A stretch of 64,000 nucleotides of DNA from Flavobacterium antarcticum DSM 19726 (GTDB lineage Bacteria; Bacteroidota; Bacteroidia; Flavobacteriales; Flavobacteriaceae). Shown piece by piece: positions 52,002 through 62,121 of the stretch. Every line of letters begins with the position of its first letter. The first letter of the stretch is position 1. Where the stretch lies: the NCBI RefSeq assembly GCF_000419685.1, contig NZ_ATTM01000006.1, positions 1-64,000 on the forward strand, in the 5' to 3' direction. The position numbers and the translations under genes were made by a program. The notes under the pieces are model-generated. The model was given only the letters and a program-made list of their open reading frames with translations. It had not been told where the DNA came from and made no database searches.

Positions 52002-54113
52002 TTATAGTTTTTCAGTAATAACTTCTAGGTTATTTCGGTAATAATTATACGTTTCTAATTGTGCTCTAAAAATAGGTTTACTTCCTCGAATGCGGTATTT
52101 ATTATCTAAATTTTCGGAGTGAATCCGTGCCTTTACATTTCCTTTCCATCCAATATCAAAATTATCAATCAGTTCTTTTTTGATCGCATCGTCGTAAATG
52201 GGACAAGTCACTTCCACTCGACTGTCCAAATTTCGATTCATAAAATCTGCCGATGAAATATAAACTTCAGGATCGCCGTCATTGGCAAAAATATACACTC
52301 TAGAATGTTCTAAATATTTATCCACAATACTAATGGCTTCAATATTTTCGCTCATTCCTTTCACACCTGGAATTATACTGCAAATTCCTCGTACTTGCAG
52401 TTGAATTTTCACTCCTGCCCGACTTGCGTCGTACAATTTGTCAATCATTTTAAAATCAGACAAACTGTTCATTTTCAATTTCATATAAGCCTGCTTACCT
52501 AAATGAGCATTCATTATCTCCTTATCAATCAATCGATTGAAACGCGTTCTTGTGTAATGAGGCGACACAATTAAGTGTTTGTAACGATGTAAACGATAAT
52601 TCACATCAAAGAAATCAAAGATTTTAGAAACGTCTTTTAAAATTTGTTGATGACTGGTAAAAAGAGTCACATCAGTATACACTTTTGCTGTTGATTCATT
52701 GAAATTTCCCGTAGAAATAATTCCATATCGGTATATTTTACCTTCTTCCATTCGCTCAATCATGCAAATCTTACTGTGCACTTTCAAACCTTTTATTCCG
52801 AAAATAAGTTCAATACCTTCCATCTGCATTTGTTCGGCATAATAAATATTACTTGCTTCATCAAAACGCGCTTGCAATTCAATTTGCACTGTTACTTTCT
52901 TGCCGTTCTTTGCAGCGTTGATAAGGGAACTTATGATTTGAGAATTTTTCGCTAATCGGTATAATGTGATTTTTATTGCAGTTACTTTAGGATCTAAAGC
53001 GGCTTCACGCAAAAATTTAACGATGTAGGAAAACGACTGGTAAGGTGCGTTAACCAAGTAATCTTTGATTTTTATTTTCTCCAAAATACTGCCTTCCAAA
53101 CTTAAGCCTTCAACGGGTAATGGCGGATTATTTTGATACAATAAATCAAAGCGACCGAGATTTGGGAAATCCATATAATCCCGACGGTTGTGGTATCTTC
53201 CACCAGGAATGATGCTATCTGTGGAATCAATATGCATCTTCGTTAAGAAAAATTTCAAGGTGTCTTTTCCAATAGATTGGTCATACACAAAACGAACAGG
53301 TTCACCAATTCTTCGGTCTTTTACACTTGTGGCAATCTTTTCAAGCATACTCTTGCTCAAATCACTGTCGATTTCAAGTTGGGCATCACGTGTAATTTTA
53401 ATCATGTGTGCTTCAATTTTTTCATATTCAAATATGTTGAAAATATGATTCAAATTGTACCGAATGACGTCGTCTAAGAGGATAATGTATTGTTTGCCAT
53501 CGTTTTTAGGCAATTCGACAAAACGGTTAATTGTTTTAGGAATTTCAATTATGGCGTAACGAATTTCCGCTTTTGGCGCTTTTACCATACTCAATATTGA
53601 AGACGGTTTTTCCTTTGGTTTCATAACTAATTTGATAGCCAAATAACCTGAGGTATCTTTCAAAATAGGAAATTCTGCTAAATCATTTAAGATAATGGTT
53701 ACCAAAGCCGGACTGACTTTTTGAATATAAAAGTCTTTCACGAAATTTTGCTGTTCAGGGCTAATTTCCTTTTCATTAATAATGAAAACATTTTCTTTCT
53801 CGAGCTCTTTTTCGATATTGCTTAAAATACGCAAACTTTCGGACTGTTGTTGAATTACAATTTGTGTGATTTCTTTCAAAAGTTTTTCGGCAGAAATTCC
53901 GCCCAAAATCTTTTCACCAGAAACACCGGATAAACTCAAACGTCTGATTGCAGCAAATCGGACTCTAAAAAATTCATCTAAATTATTAGAAAAAATTCCT
54001 AAGAACCGCAACCTATCCAACAAAGGAACCGACGAATCACCTGCTTCTTGTAGCACTCTTGCATTAAATGATAACCAACTTTTTTCTCTATCAATATACC
54101 TATTCTCTGTCAT
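52002..54113 (-). CDS. ppk1: polyphosphate kinase 1
   Basis: 703 aa, makes polyphosphate from ATP. Domain order is normal: N-terminal helical domain (REKSWLSFNARVLQEA), head domain, then two phospholipase D-like C-terminal domains. KVHSKICMIERM contains the catalytic autophosphorylated histidine; VTVQIELQARFDE and ISTGNFNESTAKVYTDVTLFT are conserved. Length is standard. It is 1 bp downstream of sixA and 21 bp upstream of ppx, so one operon. Confidence 0.97.
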   Translation of the reverse strand: MTENRYIDREKSWLSFNARVLQEAGDSSVPLLDRLRFLGIFSNNLDEFFRVRFAAIRRLSLSGVSGEKILGGISAEKLLKEITQIVIQQQSESLRILSNIEKELEKENVFIINEKEISPEQQNFVKDFYIQKVSPALVTIILNDLAEFPILKDTSGYLAIKLVMKPKEKPSSILSMVKAPKAEIRYAIIEIPKTINRFVELPKNDGKQYIILLDDVIRYNLNHIFNIFEYEKIEAHMIKITRDAQLEIDSDLSKSMLEKIATSVKDRRIGEPVRFVYDQSIGKDTLKFFLTKMHIDSTDSIIPGGRYHNRRDYMDFPNLGRFDLLYQNNPPLPVEGLSLEGSILEKIKIKDYLVNAPYQSFSYIVKFLREAALDPKVTAIKITLYRLAKNSQIISSLINAAKNGKKVTVQIELQARFDEASNIYYAEQMQMEGIELIFGIKGLKVHSKICMIERMEEGKIYRYGIISTGNFNESTAKVYTDVTLFTSHQQILKDVSKIFDFFDVNYRLHRYKHLIVSPHYTRTRFNRLIDKEIMNAHLGKQAYMKLKMNSLSDFKMIDKLYDASRAGVKIQLQVRGICSIIPGVKGMSENIEAISIVDKYLEHSRVYIFANDGDPEVYISSADFMNRNLDSRVEVTCPIYDDAIKKELIDNFDIGWKGNVKARIHSENLDNKYRIRGSKPIFRAQLETYNYYRNNLEVITEKL

Positions 54114-54114
54114 T

Positions 54115-54600
54115 TCACTTTAAATCTCTTGGAAAAACTACTTTTTTAGTATGTCCTTTACCAATGTTTTCCCATGAATCGGTATCAAAATCAATTGATA
54201 CAAATCCTGATGTGGAAACATTTTCAATAAAGGTATCCCCAAATTTATTAACAAAATCAGTTATCGCACCATTGTGTCCAAAAACTATAACACAATCATA
54301 ACTATTATTGCAACTTTTGATCACTTTAGTCAATTCACTTTCGTCAAAAGTGTACAGTTCATCTTTGAAAATTATACTTTCTAATGGATAAGTCATGTTT
54401 TGTAAAAAAATAGTAGCTGTGTCTTGGGCACGTTTTGCAGTACTACTCCAAATAATGCTTTTTTTAGGTAAAAAAGCGGCAATATGTGAAGAAACCAGAT
54501 GAGCATCTGCAACACCTTTGCTTGACAAGGACCGTTTTTTGTCTGTAGAAGGTGAATCCCAATTTGATTTGGCGTGACGTATTAAAATCAGATTTTTCAT
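54115..54600 (-). CDS. sixA: SixA-type histidine phosphatase
   Basis: 161 aa, branch 2 histidine-phosphatase (phosphoglycerate mutase) family. N-terminal LILIRHAKSNWD holds the RHG-type motif with catalytic H9; the second histidine is in VIVFGHNGAI. SixA dephosphorylates phosphohistidine on phosphocarrier proteins in E. coli. Its place directly before ppk1 suggests a link to polyphosphate or phosphate signalling. Confidence 0.9.
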   Translation of the reverse strand: MKNLILIRHAKSNWDSPSTDKKRSLSSKGVADAHLVSSHIAAFLPKKSIIWSSTAKRAQDTATIFLQNMTYPLESIIFKDELYTFDESELTKVIKSCNNSYDCVIVFGHNGAITDFVNKFGDTFIENVSTSGFVSIDFDTDSWENIGKGHTKKVVFPRDLK

Positions 54601-54686
54601 TGTTTTCTAGTCTTAAAAAATTGCTGTGAAACCTAAATTTAGTGATAAATTCAAAACAAAAAACAAAAAAATTAACAACTTTTAAA

Positions 54687-55328
54687 TTAAGGTGATAATC
54701 GGTCTATTTTCCAATTGTAATCTTCCTGAATTTCGTATCGAATTCGGTCGTGTAGTCGATTGGGTCTGCCTTGCCAAAATTCAACTGAAAGGGGTTTCAC
54801 AATAAATCCACCCCAATAATCGGGTCGTGGAATTTCTTTTCCTTCGTATTGAAGTTCTAATTTATTCAGCCGTTCTTCTAGAAGTTCTCTAGATTCAATT
54901 ACTTCACTTTGATGCGAAACAATCGCTCCTAACTTACTTCCATCTGGCCGACTTTCAAAATAACCATCTGAAAGATTTGGTGCAATTTTTTCTGCAATAC
55001 CTTTAATAATAACTTGACGTTCGTGTGCCTGCCAAAAGAACGACAAACAAATATGCGGATTAGTTTGAATCGCTTTTCCTTTTTCAGATTCATAATTCGT
55101 ATAGAAAACAAAACCATCTTCGTTGAAACGTTTCAGCAAAACCACTCTTGCTTTTGGAAATCCATCTAATCCAATGGTTGAAACAGTCATTGCATTGGTT
55201 TCGGTGTCGGAACTTTCATCCACTTCATGAAACCATTTTTGAAACAGTGCCATCGGGTCTTCCGGCACGTTTTCCTCAATGAGTTCTCCTTTTACATAGG
55301 ATTTTCGGTAATCACTTAAATCTTCCAT
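54687..55328 (-). CDS. pdxH: pyridoxamine/pyridoxine 5'-phosphate oxidase
   Basis: 213 aa, FMN enzyme making the cofactor PLP. N-terminal YRKSYVKGELIEENVPEDPM, FMN-binding ARVVLLKRFNEDGFVFYTNYESEKGKAI, CLSFFWQAHERQV, and the C-terminal signature VEFWQGRPNRLHDRIRYE with substrate residues R and H are all intact. E. coli PdxH is 218 aa. Precedes sixA by 86 bp on the minus strand. Confidence 0.97.
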   Translation of the reverse strand: MEDLSDYRKSYVKGELIEENVPEDPMALFQKWFHEVDESSDTETNAMTVSTIGLDGFPKARVVLLKRFNEDGFVFYTNYESEKGKAIQTNPHICLSFFWQAHERQVIIKGIAEKIAPNLSDGYFESRPDGSKLGAIVSHQSEVIESRELLEERLNKLELQYEGKEIPRPDYWGGFIVKPLSVEFWQGRPNRLHDRIRYEIQEDYNWKIDRLSP

Positions 55329-55380
55329 ATTGCTTAATTTTGTTACTTCAAAACCCTAAATTTTCATTGAAATTACCGAT

Positions 55381-56289
55381 TTATTCAAAATCAAAAAACT
55401 TTCCATCGTCTGCCAATAAAACATTTTCAAAAATCGTCTTTGCTTCTTCTCGAAACAATTCAATAGATGGATATCTAGTCGAAAAATGTCCCAAAACCAA
55501 TTGTCCTACATTCGCTTTCAATGCAATTTTCGCTGCTTGTTTCGCCGTGCAATGCATCGTTTTCCCTGATAAATGTTCTTCAGAATCTAGAAAAGTGGAT
55601 TCATGATACAAAACATCAACGTCCTTTATGAAATGGACAATGCTTTCATCGTAAACAGTATCGGAACAAAACGCGTAACTTTTGGGCGGTAACGCATCAA
55701 AAGATAATTTTTCGTTTGGAATAACTCTGCCGTCGTCTAAAGTAATGTCCTTTCCGTTTTTTATATTTTGAAAATAACACGTATCAATTTCATATTCTTG
55801 AACGGCATTAATATCTAGTTTTCGTTCGCCTACTTTTTCTTGGAATAAAAAACCATTCGTATAAACACGATGTTTTAAAGGAATAGTGGAAACAATCACT
55901 TTATCGTCTTCAAAAATCACTTCACTTTCTGTGGAAGTTAATTCATGGAAAATTAATTTATAACTCGTCCATGAATTCGATAACCGCAACTGCAAATTAA
56001 TAATTTGTTTAATTCCTTTTGGACCATAAATATGTAAATCATTCACACGAGCGAGCGACATAAATGTGGAAACCAAACCGATTAATCCATAGCAATGGTC
56101 GCCGTGCAAATGCGAAATGAATATCTGATTGATTTTAGAAAACTTGATTTTATTTTTACGCAACTGTACTTGAGTTCCTTCACCACAATCAATTAGAAAC
56201 AACCGATTTTGCATTTCTAAAACTTGTGAAGTAGGATTTGTAAGTGTACGTGGCGTTGCCGCATAGCAGCCTAATACGGTTAAATTCAA
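55381..56289 (-). CDS. rnz: ribonuclease Z
   Basis: 302-aa MBL-fold endonuclease that trims pre-tRNA 3' ends. Metal-site motif ISHLHGDHCYGLIGL near residue 59; CSDTVYDESIVHFIKDVDVLYHESTFL with metal ligands; C-terminal VLGHFSTRY. The exosite arm region around 150-190 is of short bacterial type. Tail 52 bp from pdxH. Confidence 0.95.
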   Translation of the reverse strand: MNLTVLGCYAATPRTLTNPTSQVLEMQNRLFLIDCGEGTQVQLRKNKIKFSKINQIFISHLHGDHCYGLIGLVSTFMSLARVNDLHIYGPKGIKQIINLQLRLSNSWTSYKLIFHELTSTESEVIFEDDKVIVSTIPLKHRVYTNGFLFQEKVGERKLDINAVQEYEIDTCYFQNIKNGKDITLDDGRVIPNEKLSFDALPPKSYAFCSDTVYDESIVHFIKDVDVLYHESTFLDSEEHLSGKTMHCTAKQAAKIALKANVGQLVLGHFSTRYPSIELFREEAKTIFENVLLADDGKFFDFE

Positions 56290-56316
56290 TGTGTATTTTT
56301 TAGTAAAATTATAATT

Positions 56317-56649
56317 TTAGAAACCCAAGTCGCGTTCAATTTCCTCCATTTCGATAATATCGTGTGCTTCTAATAAAGAGGGAACAGCAGTGAAATTATC
56401 GGGTAAGGCATTAAAATCAGTCGCAGAAACAACCATCACGAACGATTTTTTATTTCTTTTATGGTCGGTTGAAAGTGGATGAAAAAAAAGCAAATGTTTG
56501 ACTTCAATCGCACCATAATGTGATAAATCAACAATTAAATTCTGTTCTTTGAAATTACCAATTTCATACGTTAATTTGGAAATAAATTCACCCAAATCAT
56601 CCTTATTATCCTTGATTATTGTAGTATGACCTTTAACTGTTACTTTCAT
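56317..56649 (-). CDS. small STAS-like protein of unknown function
   Basis: 110 aa from the ATG at 56649 (an upstream TTG adds three residues and is not needed). Alternating beta/alpha pattern with LIVDLSHYGAIEVKHLLFF, reminiscent of anti-anti-sigma STAS domains, but without a clear phosphorylatable serine motif. Homologues next to rnz are sometimes labelled ribonuclease Z by proximity; it has no metal motif, so that is wrong. It sits 27 bp before rnz and 50 bp after pyrB. Confidence 0.65.
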   Translation of the reverse strand: MKVTVKGHTTIIKDNKDDLGEFISKLTYEIGNFKEQNLIVDLSHYGAIEVKHLLFFHPLSTDHKRNKKSFVMVVSATDFNALPDNFTAVPSLLEAHDIIEMEEIERDLGF

Positions 56650-56699
56650 CTTTTGCAAAAATTTTTAATAAAATAAATGAAATCTAAATGTACTGCTTT

Positions 56700-57626
56700 T
56701 TATTTTATTTTTGAAGCCAAAAGATAAATTACCGCCATTCTTACGGCAACTCCATTTTCAACTTGGTTCAAAATTACCGATTGTTGCGAATCAGCTACGT
56801 CAGATGAAATTTCAACACCGCGATTAATTGGTCCCGGGTGCATGATGACAATTTCCTTACTCAACGAATCTAAAAGCGCTTTATCCACGCCATATTGTTG
56901 TGCATATTCTCGAGTTGAAGGAAAATAATTGATTTCCATTCGCTCATTTTGAACGCGTAACATATTCGCCACGTCACACCATTCTAGTGCTTTGCGTAAA
57001 TTTGGTTCAACGGTCACTCCTAAAGACTCAATGTACTTTGGAATCAAGGTTTTTGGTCCGCAAACTTTCACTTCGGCACCTTGCATTTGGAGTGCATAAA
57101 TATTAGAAAGCGCCACTCGTGAATGTAAAATGTCGCCAACAATAACTACTTTTTTGCCACCAACTTCTCCCAACTTTTCTCGAATAGAATAACTGTCCAA
57201 TAAGCCTTGAGTTGGGTGTTCGTGAGCGCCATCTCCAGCGTTGATAATACTTGCCTTTACATTTTGAGATAAAAAATAAGCTGAACCGGGGTGTGAATGA
57301 CGCATGACAACCATATCCACTTTCATGGCAAGAATATTATTCACCGTATCAATTAAGGTTTCGCCTTTTTTAACAGAAGATTGTGCTGCTGAAAAACTAA
57401 TCACATCAGCCGAAAGCCGTTTTTGGGCTAATTCGAAAGACAATTTGGTTCTTGTACTGTTTTCAAAAAAGATATTTGCAATGGTAATATCCCTTAGCGA
57501 AGGCACTTTTTTAATTGGACGATTGATGACTTCTTTAAAATGATCTGCAGTTTCAAAAATCAGGTCGATATCATTCTTATTGATGTATTTGATTCCTAAT
57601 AAATGATTTACGCTTAATTCTTTCAT
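56700..57626 (-). CDS. pyrB: aspartate carbamoyltransferase
   Basis: 308 aa, condenses carbamoyl phosphate with aspartate in pyrimidine synthesis. Carbamoyl-phosphate loop FENSTRTKLSFE, then MRHSHPGSAY, HEHPTQGLLDSYS, and aspartate-binding HPGPINRGVE. No regulatory subunit gene is present nearby, so it is the stand-alone catalytic type. Follows pyrR by 45 bp. Confidence 0.97.
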   Translation of the reverse strand: MKELSVNHLLGIKYINKNDIDLIFETADHFKEVINRPIKKVPSLRDITIANIFFENSTRTKLSFELAQKRLSADVISFSAAQSSVKKGETLIDTVNNILAMKVDMVVMRHSHPGSAYFLSQNVKASIINAGDGAHEHPTQGLLDSYSIREKLGEVGGKKVVIVGDILHSRVALSNIYALQMQGAEVKVCGPKTLIPKYIESLGVTVEPNLRKALEWCDVANMLRVQNERMEINYFPSTREYAQQYGVDKALLDSLSKEIVIMHPGPINRGVEISSDVADSQQSVILNQVENGVAVRMAVIYLLASKIK

Positions 57627-57671
57627 TTTTATTATCGGTTGAATTGTAATTTCAAATTTATTTTAATTCGC

Positions 57672-58211
57672 TTAATTGGTCACCAAATAAACGCCGTCTT
57701 CCGTTTCGTGTTCTTGCCAAGAAACAATAACTTTCTGGTTGTTTATCGCATCTACTTGACGACCTCTATAATCAGGTTGAATAGGCAAATGTCGACTGAA
57801 ACGTCTGTCAATCAAGACTAATAATTCAATTTCGGCAGGACGACCAAACGATTGAATGGCTGTCAATGCGGAACGAATACTTCTTCCGGTATATAAAACG
57901 TCGTCAATGAAAATCACGTTTTTTCCCTCGACTAAAAAGTCAATTTTTGTCTGATTGGCTTCTAAAGGTTTATCAGTTCGACGGAAATCGTCTCTAAAGA
58001 AAGTGATGTCTAAATAACCTAAAGCGACGTCTTTAATTTGGTAATCACTTTCCAATAACGTTTTTAAACGTTCGGCTAAGAAAGTACCTCTAGGTTGGAT
58101 TCCAATCAAAATCGTATTTGAAAAATCAAGGTGTTTTTCGATCAATTGACAGGCCAAACGATGCAGAATAATTGCGATTTCCTTTGAAGTAAGCAATATT
58201 TTTTGACTCAT
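57672..58211 (-). CDS. pyrR: PyrR bifunctional pyrimidine regulator / uracil phosphoribosyltransferase
   Basis: 179 aa from MSQKILLTSKEIAIILHRLAC. The PRPP-binding motif is NVIFIDDVLYTGRSIRSAL, with GIQPRGTFLAERL near residue 37. In Bacillus PyrR binds pyr mRNA to attenuate transcription; no attenuator was identified in the 45-bp gap to pyrB here, so it may act only as an enzyme or elsewhere. An in-frame extension to 58322 has no homology and is rejected. Confidence 0.92.
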   Translation of the reverse strand: MSQKILLTSKEIAIILHRLACQLIEKHLDFSNTILIGIQPRGTFLAERLKTLLESDYQIKDVALGYLDITFFRDDFRRTDKPLEANQTKIDFLVEGKNVIFIDDVLYTGRSIRSALTAIQSFGRPAEIELLVLIDRRFSRHLPIQPDYRGRQVDAINNQKVIVSWQEHETEDGVYLVTN

Positions 58212-58443
58212 AATGCTGTGGTGTTTGGTGTGTAAAAGTAAACTTTTTTTTAGAGTTGGTAAACCTCTAACCGAAGAATCTGAAACTTTATCGTAAAATG
58301 TTGTAATAATTAAGAGAATCAAAAAGCAGAAATTTGAAGTATTGTTTGTTATTGCAGATTTTCAGAGAATAACTTCCTGCTTTTCCTACAGTTTTCACCA
58401 CAAACAAATTTATAAAACACCAAATTAACTAAAAACAGCAATT

Positions 58444-58614
58444 ATGAAAAAGTATATCACTCGAATCAGCCTCTTCCTATTAATGTTAATCAGTTTACAA
58501 AGTTGTGAAGTCATTGGCGGAATTTTCAAACTTGGAATGGGTGTTGGAATTTTTATCGTAATTGCAATTATAGCGGTAATCATTTTCATCTTCGCAAAAT
58601 TGACAAAAAAGTAA
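58444..58614 (+). CDS. small membrane-anchored lipoprotein
   Basis: 56 aa, short enough to be missed by gene finders. Lipoprotein signal MKKYITRISLFLLMLISLQSC with lipobox LQSC, then EVIGGIFKLGMGVG and a second hydrophobic segment IFIVIAIIAVIIFIFAKLTKK. Proteins of this CEVIGGIFK type recur in flavobacteria; function unknown. No promoter was recognised; it is divergent from pyrR across ~230 bp. Confidence 0.7.
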   Translation: MKKYITRISLFLLMLISLQSCEVIGGIFKLGMGVGIFIVIAIIAVIIFIFAKLTKK

Positions 58615-58634
58615 GCAGCATTATTTAAAGATTT

Positions 58635-58728
58635 TGCCACGAATTGCAAGAATGGACCCTAATATAAAATTTTAAATTTCACGAATTAATTAAATATAAT
58701 TCGTACTAATTGGTGCAATTCGTGGCAA
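58635..58728. repeat. 94-bp inverted-repeat element before uvrA
   Basis: TTGCCACGAATTGCA (58635-58649) is the exact inverse of TGCAATTCGTGGCAA (58714-58728). Inside are a second dyad, ACGAATTA/TAATTCGT (58681-58704), and AT-rich spacer. The 337-bp gap between the small lipoprotein and uvrA holds this element and the uvrA -7 element; otherwise nothing was recognised. Confidence 0.7.
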
Positions 58729-58910
58729 TAATACATTTTAGTTCCTTTTTATAATACACTTTTAATTTCAATCAGTGTTAATTGGTGACCCAGAGCTGTG
58801 CTCTAACAGTCGAAGTAAACCTGTGTAAAAAAACAATACTCTTGTTTTACATTACGATTAACACTTATTTACAAAATCACAAATTACTTCAATAAACAAA
58901 AGCAAAGGCT

Positions 58911-58918
58911 TAACTTTG
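58911..58918 (+). promoter_or_regulatory. -7 element of uvrA
   Basis: TAACTTTG fits TAnnTTTG, 33 bp before the uvrA ATG. No good -33 TTG was seen. Confidence 0.45.
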
Positions 58919-58951
58919 TGGGCAAAATTCTTGAAATCGCACCGTTAAAAT

Positions 58952-61786
58952 ATGTCAGATACTGAACAATTTATTGAAGTTTTAGGGGCTCGTGTCCACA
59001 ATCTTAAAAATATAGACGTTTCCATTCCTCGTGAAAAATTAGTAGTAATTACTGGACTTTCGGGTTCGGGGAAATCATCGCTAGCTTTTGACACGATTTA
59101 TGCGGAAGGTCAACGTCGTTATGTGGAAACTTTTTCGGCTTATGCCAGACAATTTCTTGGCGGTTTAGAACGTCCCGACGTAGATAAAATAGACGGACTT
59201 TCACCAGTAATTGCCATTGAACAAAAAACTACAAGTAAAAGTCCGCGTTCAACCGTTGGAACAATTACTGAAATTTACGATTTCTTACGTTTACTTTTTG
59301 CTCGAGCTTCAGACGCGTACAGTTACAATACGGGCGAAAAAATGGTCAGTTATAGTGATGACCAAATAAAGGAATTGATTAACGAATCATTTGCGGGAAA
59401 AAGAATTAATGTTTTAGCTCCCGTAATTCGAGCGAGAAAAGGACATTATGCAGAACTTTTTCAACAAATTGCCAAACAAGGTTTTGTAAAAGTTAGAGTA
59501 AATGGTGATGTAAAAGACATTACGCCAGGAATGAAACTCGATCGTTATAAAACGCACGATATCGAAATTGTTATTGATAGAATTGTTGTCGACGACCTTC
59601 CGGATACGCAGAAACGCTTGTCTGAAAGTATCAATACAGCAATGAGTCATGGAGAAAATGTGTTGATGATCTTGGACCAAGATTCGAATGAAATTCGGTA
59701 TTTCAGTAGAAATTTAATGTGTCCAACTACGGGAATTTCATATCAAAATCCAGAACCCAATTTGTTTTCATTCAATTCACCAAAAGGCGCTTGTTCTGCT
59801 TGCAACGGTTTGGGAATTATTAATGAAATCAATCCTAAAAAAATAGTTCCAAATCCGAAATTATCGATTAAACAGGGTGGTTTTGCTCCTTTGGGCGAAT
59901 ATAAATCGTCTTGGATTTTCAAACAATTAGAAATCATTGCAGAAAAATTTGAATTCAAATTAACGGATTCAATTTCGACCATTTCTGACGAAGCGATGGA
60001 CGTGATTTTGAACGGTGGAAAAGACAAATTTACAGTTGCTTCCAAAACGTTGGGAATTACAAAAGAATACAAAATTGATTTTGAAGGAATTGCACATTTC
60101 ATCAAAAATCAATTTGACGAAAATGCTTCAACCGCAATTAAACGTTGGGCAAAAGAGTTTATGGATGAAATTCCTTGTCCTGTTTGCGAAGGAACTCGTT
60201 TGAAAAAAGAAGCACTTTATTTTAAAATCAACGAAAGAAATATAGCAGAACTTTCTGCAATGGATATTTCTGAATTGACGGAGTGGTTTTTAAAATTAAA
60301 CAAGTATTTATCTGCAAAACAAAAGCGAATTGCAACCGAGGTAATTAAAGAAATCAACGACCGACTTTCCTTTTTAATGAATGTTGGCTTGAATTATTTG
60401 TCGTTGAGTCGAAGTTCAAAATCACTTTCGGGTGGCGAAGCTCAACGAATTCGATTAGCGACACAAATTGGTTCGCAACTAGTTGGTGTTTTGTATATTT
60501 TGGATGAACCAAGTATTGGTTTGCACCAAAGAGATAACGAAAAATTGATTCATTCTTTGGAACAATTACGTGATTTAGGAAATTCTATTTTGGTTGTTGA
60601 ACACGATAAAGACATGATTGAACGTGCCGATTACGTGATTGATATTGGTCCAAAAGCAGGTAAATTTGGTGGTGAAATCATCAGCCAAGGAACGCCAAAA
60701 CAATTATTGAAGGAGCATACTACAACTGCACAGTATTTAAATGGAAAGTTGAAAATTGAAATTCCTACAGAACGACGTAAAGGAAATGGCAATTTCATGA
60801 AACTTACTGGAGCAACGGGAAACAACTTGAAAAACGTTTCGATTTCGTTGCCATTGGGAACTTTAATTGGAATTACAGGGGTTTCTGGAAGTGGAAAATC
60901 GACGTTGATAAATGAAACTTTGTATCCTATTTTGAACGCGCATATTTTTAATGGTGTCAAAAAACCTATGCCGTACAAAAAGATTGAAGGTTTAGAATTT
61001 ATTGACAAAGTAATTGACATTGACCAAAGTCCGATTGGACGAACGCCACGTTCGAATCCTGCGACTTATACGGATGTTTTTTCTGAAATTAGAAAGTTAT
61101 TTACAATGACTTCTGAAAGTATGATCCGAGGTTATAAAGCCGGACGTTTTAGTTTTAATGTCAAAGGTGGACGATGCGAAACTTGTGAAGGTTCAGGAGT
61201 TCGAACGATTGAAATGAACTTTTTACCCGATGTTTACGTTGAATGTGAAACGTGTCAAGGAAAGCGTTTTAACCGTGAAACTTTAGAAATTAGATTCAAG
61301 GGAAAATCAATTTCTGATGTGTTGAATATGACTGTGGATGAAGCAGTTCCATTTTTTGAATTGATTCCAAAAATATACCGAAAAGTAAAAACGATTCAAG
61401 ATGTTGGATTGGGTTATATCACTTTAGGTCAACAAAGCACCACACTTTCTGGAGGTGAAGCACAACGAATTAAATTAGCCAGTGAATTGTCTAAAAAAGA
61501 TACCGGAAATACGTTTTATATTCTAGATGAACCAACCACTGGTTTGCATTTTGAAGACATTCGCGTTTTGATGGATGTGATTCAAAAATTGGTTGACAAA
61601 GGAAATACTGTCCTTATTATTGAACACAATATGGACGTCATTAAACTTGCCGATTATATTATTGATATTGGTCCTGAAGGTGGAAAAGGCGGCGGAATGG
61701 TTGTTGCCAAAGGAACTCCAGAAGAAGTGGCGAAAAGTAAGAAAGGATATACTGCTGGGTTTTTGAAGAAGGAGCTTGAGACTTAA
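58952..61786 (+). CDS. uvrA: excinuclease ABC subunit A
   Basis: 944-aa DNA damage-recognition ATPase of nucleotide excision repair. Two ABC modules: Walker [10 protein letters not shown] (residues 35-43) with signature [16 protein letters not shown], and [10 protein letters not shown] with [15 protein letters not shown]. Zinc-finger cysteine pairs include [24 protein letters not shown] and CETCQGKR. Full length for the family. Upstream -7 element at 58911. Confidence 0.98.
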   Translation: MSDTEQFIEVLGARVHNLKNIDVSIPREKLVVITGLSGSGKSSLAFDTIYAEGQRRYVETFSAYARQFLGGLERPDVDKIDGLSPVIAIEQKTTSKSPRSTVGTITEIYDFLRLLFARASDAYSYNTGEKMVSYSDDQIKELINESFAGKRINVLAPVIRARKGHYAELFQQIAKQGFVKVRVNGDVKDITPGMKLDRYKTHDIEIVIDRIVVDDLPDTQKRLSESINTAMSHGENVLMILDQDSNEIRYFSRNLMCPTTGISYQNPEPNLFSFNSPKGACSACNGLGIINEINPKKIVPNPKLSIKQGGFAPLGEYKSSWIFKQLEIIAEKFEFKLTDSISTISDEAMDVILNGGKDKFTVASKTLGITKEYKIDFEGIAHFIKNQFDENASTAIKRWAKEFMDEIPCPVCEGTRLKKEALYFKINERNIAELSAMDISELTEWFLKLNKYLSAKQKRIATEVIKEINDRLSFLMNVGLNYLSLSRSSKSLSGGEAQRIRLATQIGSQLVGVLYILDEPSIGLHQRDNEKLIHSLEQLRDLGNSILVVEHDKDMIERADYVIDIGPKAGKFGGEIISQGTPKQLLKEHTTTAQYLNGKLKIEIPTERRKGNGNFMKLTGATGNNLKNVSISLPLGTLIGITGVSGSGKSTLINETLYPILNAHIFNGVKKPMPYKKIEGLEFIDKVIDIDQSPIGRTPRSNPATYTDVFSEIRKLFTMTSESMIRGYKAGRFSFNVKGGRCETCEGSGVRTIEMNFLPDVYVECETCQGKRFNRETLEIRFKGKSISDVLNMTVDEAVPFFELIPKIYRKVKTIQDVGLGYITLGQQSTTLSGGEAQRIKLASELSKKDTGNTFYILDEPTTGLHFEDIRVLMDVIQKLVDKGNTVLIIEHNMDVIKLADYIIDIGPEGGKGGGMVVAKGTPEEVAKSKKGYTAGFLKKELET

Positions 61787-61827
61787 TGAATCTGTTCATT
61801 AGTTCGTCATTTGTTTTCAATCTTTAC

Positions 61828-61861
61828 TTGGTTAAAATTCCCTTTTAAATCATTAACTTTG
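61828..61861 (+). promoter_or_regulatory. promoter of the toxin-antitoxin pair
   Basis: TTG (61828-61830), 23-bp spacer, TAACTTTG (61854-61861). The start would be about 15 nt before the antitoxin ATG at 61882. Confidence 0.5.
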
Positions 61862-61881
61862 ATTATTAAAATTTCACAATT

Positions 61882-62121
61882 ATGAATACTGAAACCACCA
61901 TTTTAAATCAAAAATTGGAATTAATTCAATGGATGTCAACAATAGAGGATTTTTCACTTATTGAAAAAATTATGGCTTTAAGAAAAAAAGAAACTTCAGA
62001 TTGGTGGAATTCAATATCTGAAAGCGAAAAACAATCGATAGAACTTGGTTTAAAAGATGCTGATTCCGGAAAATTAAATTCTCATTCTAAAGCGAGAGAA
62101 CTGTATGAAAAATGGTTATGA
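61882..62121 (+). CDS. putative antitoxin of a ParE-type module
   Basis: 79 aa, helical and acidic: LIEKIMALRKKETSDWWNSISESEKQSIELGLKDADSGKLNSHSKARELYEKWL. The WWNSISESEKQSIELGL pattern is common in small antitoxins encoded just before RelE/ParE toxins, and it overlaps the toxin gene by 17 bp. It should bind and neutralise the toxin and repress the operon. Confidence 0.72.
   Translation: MNTETTILNQKLELIQWMSTIEDFSLIEKIMALRKKETSDWWNSISESEKQSIELGLKDADSGKLNSHSKARELYEKWL

Noticed and set aside
56317..56649. Annotation as a second ribonuclease Z
   Set aside because: No metal-binding HxHxDH motif; true rnz is the adjacent gene.
58425..58649. Minus-strand 74-aa frame
   Set aside because: Shadow of the 56-aa lipoprotein on the opposite strand; that product has signal and lipobox, the shadow has no features.
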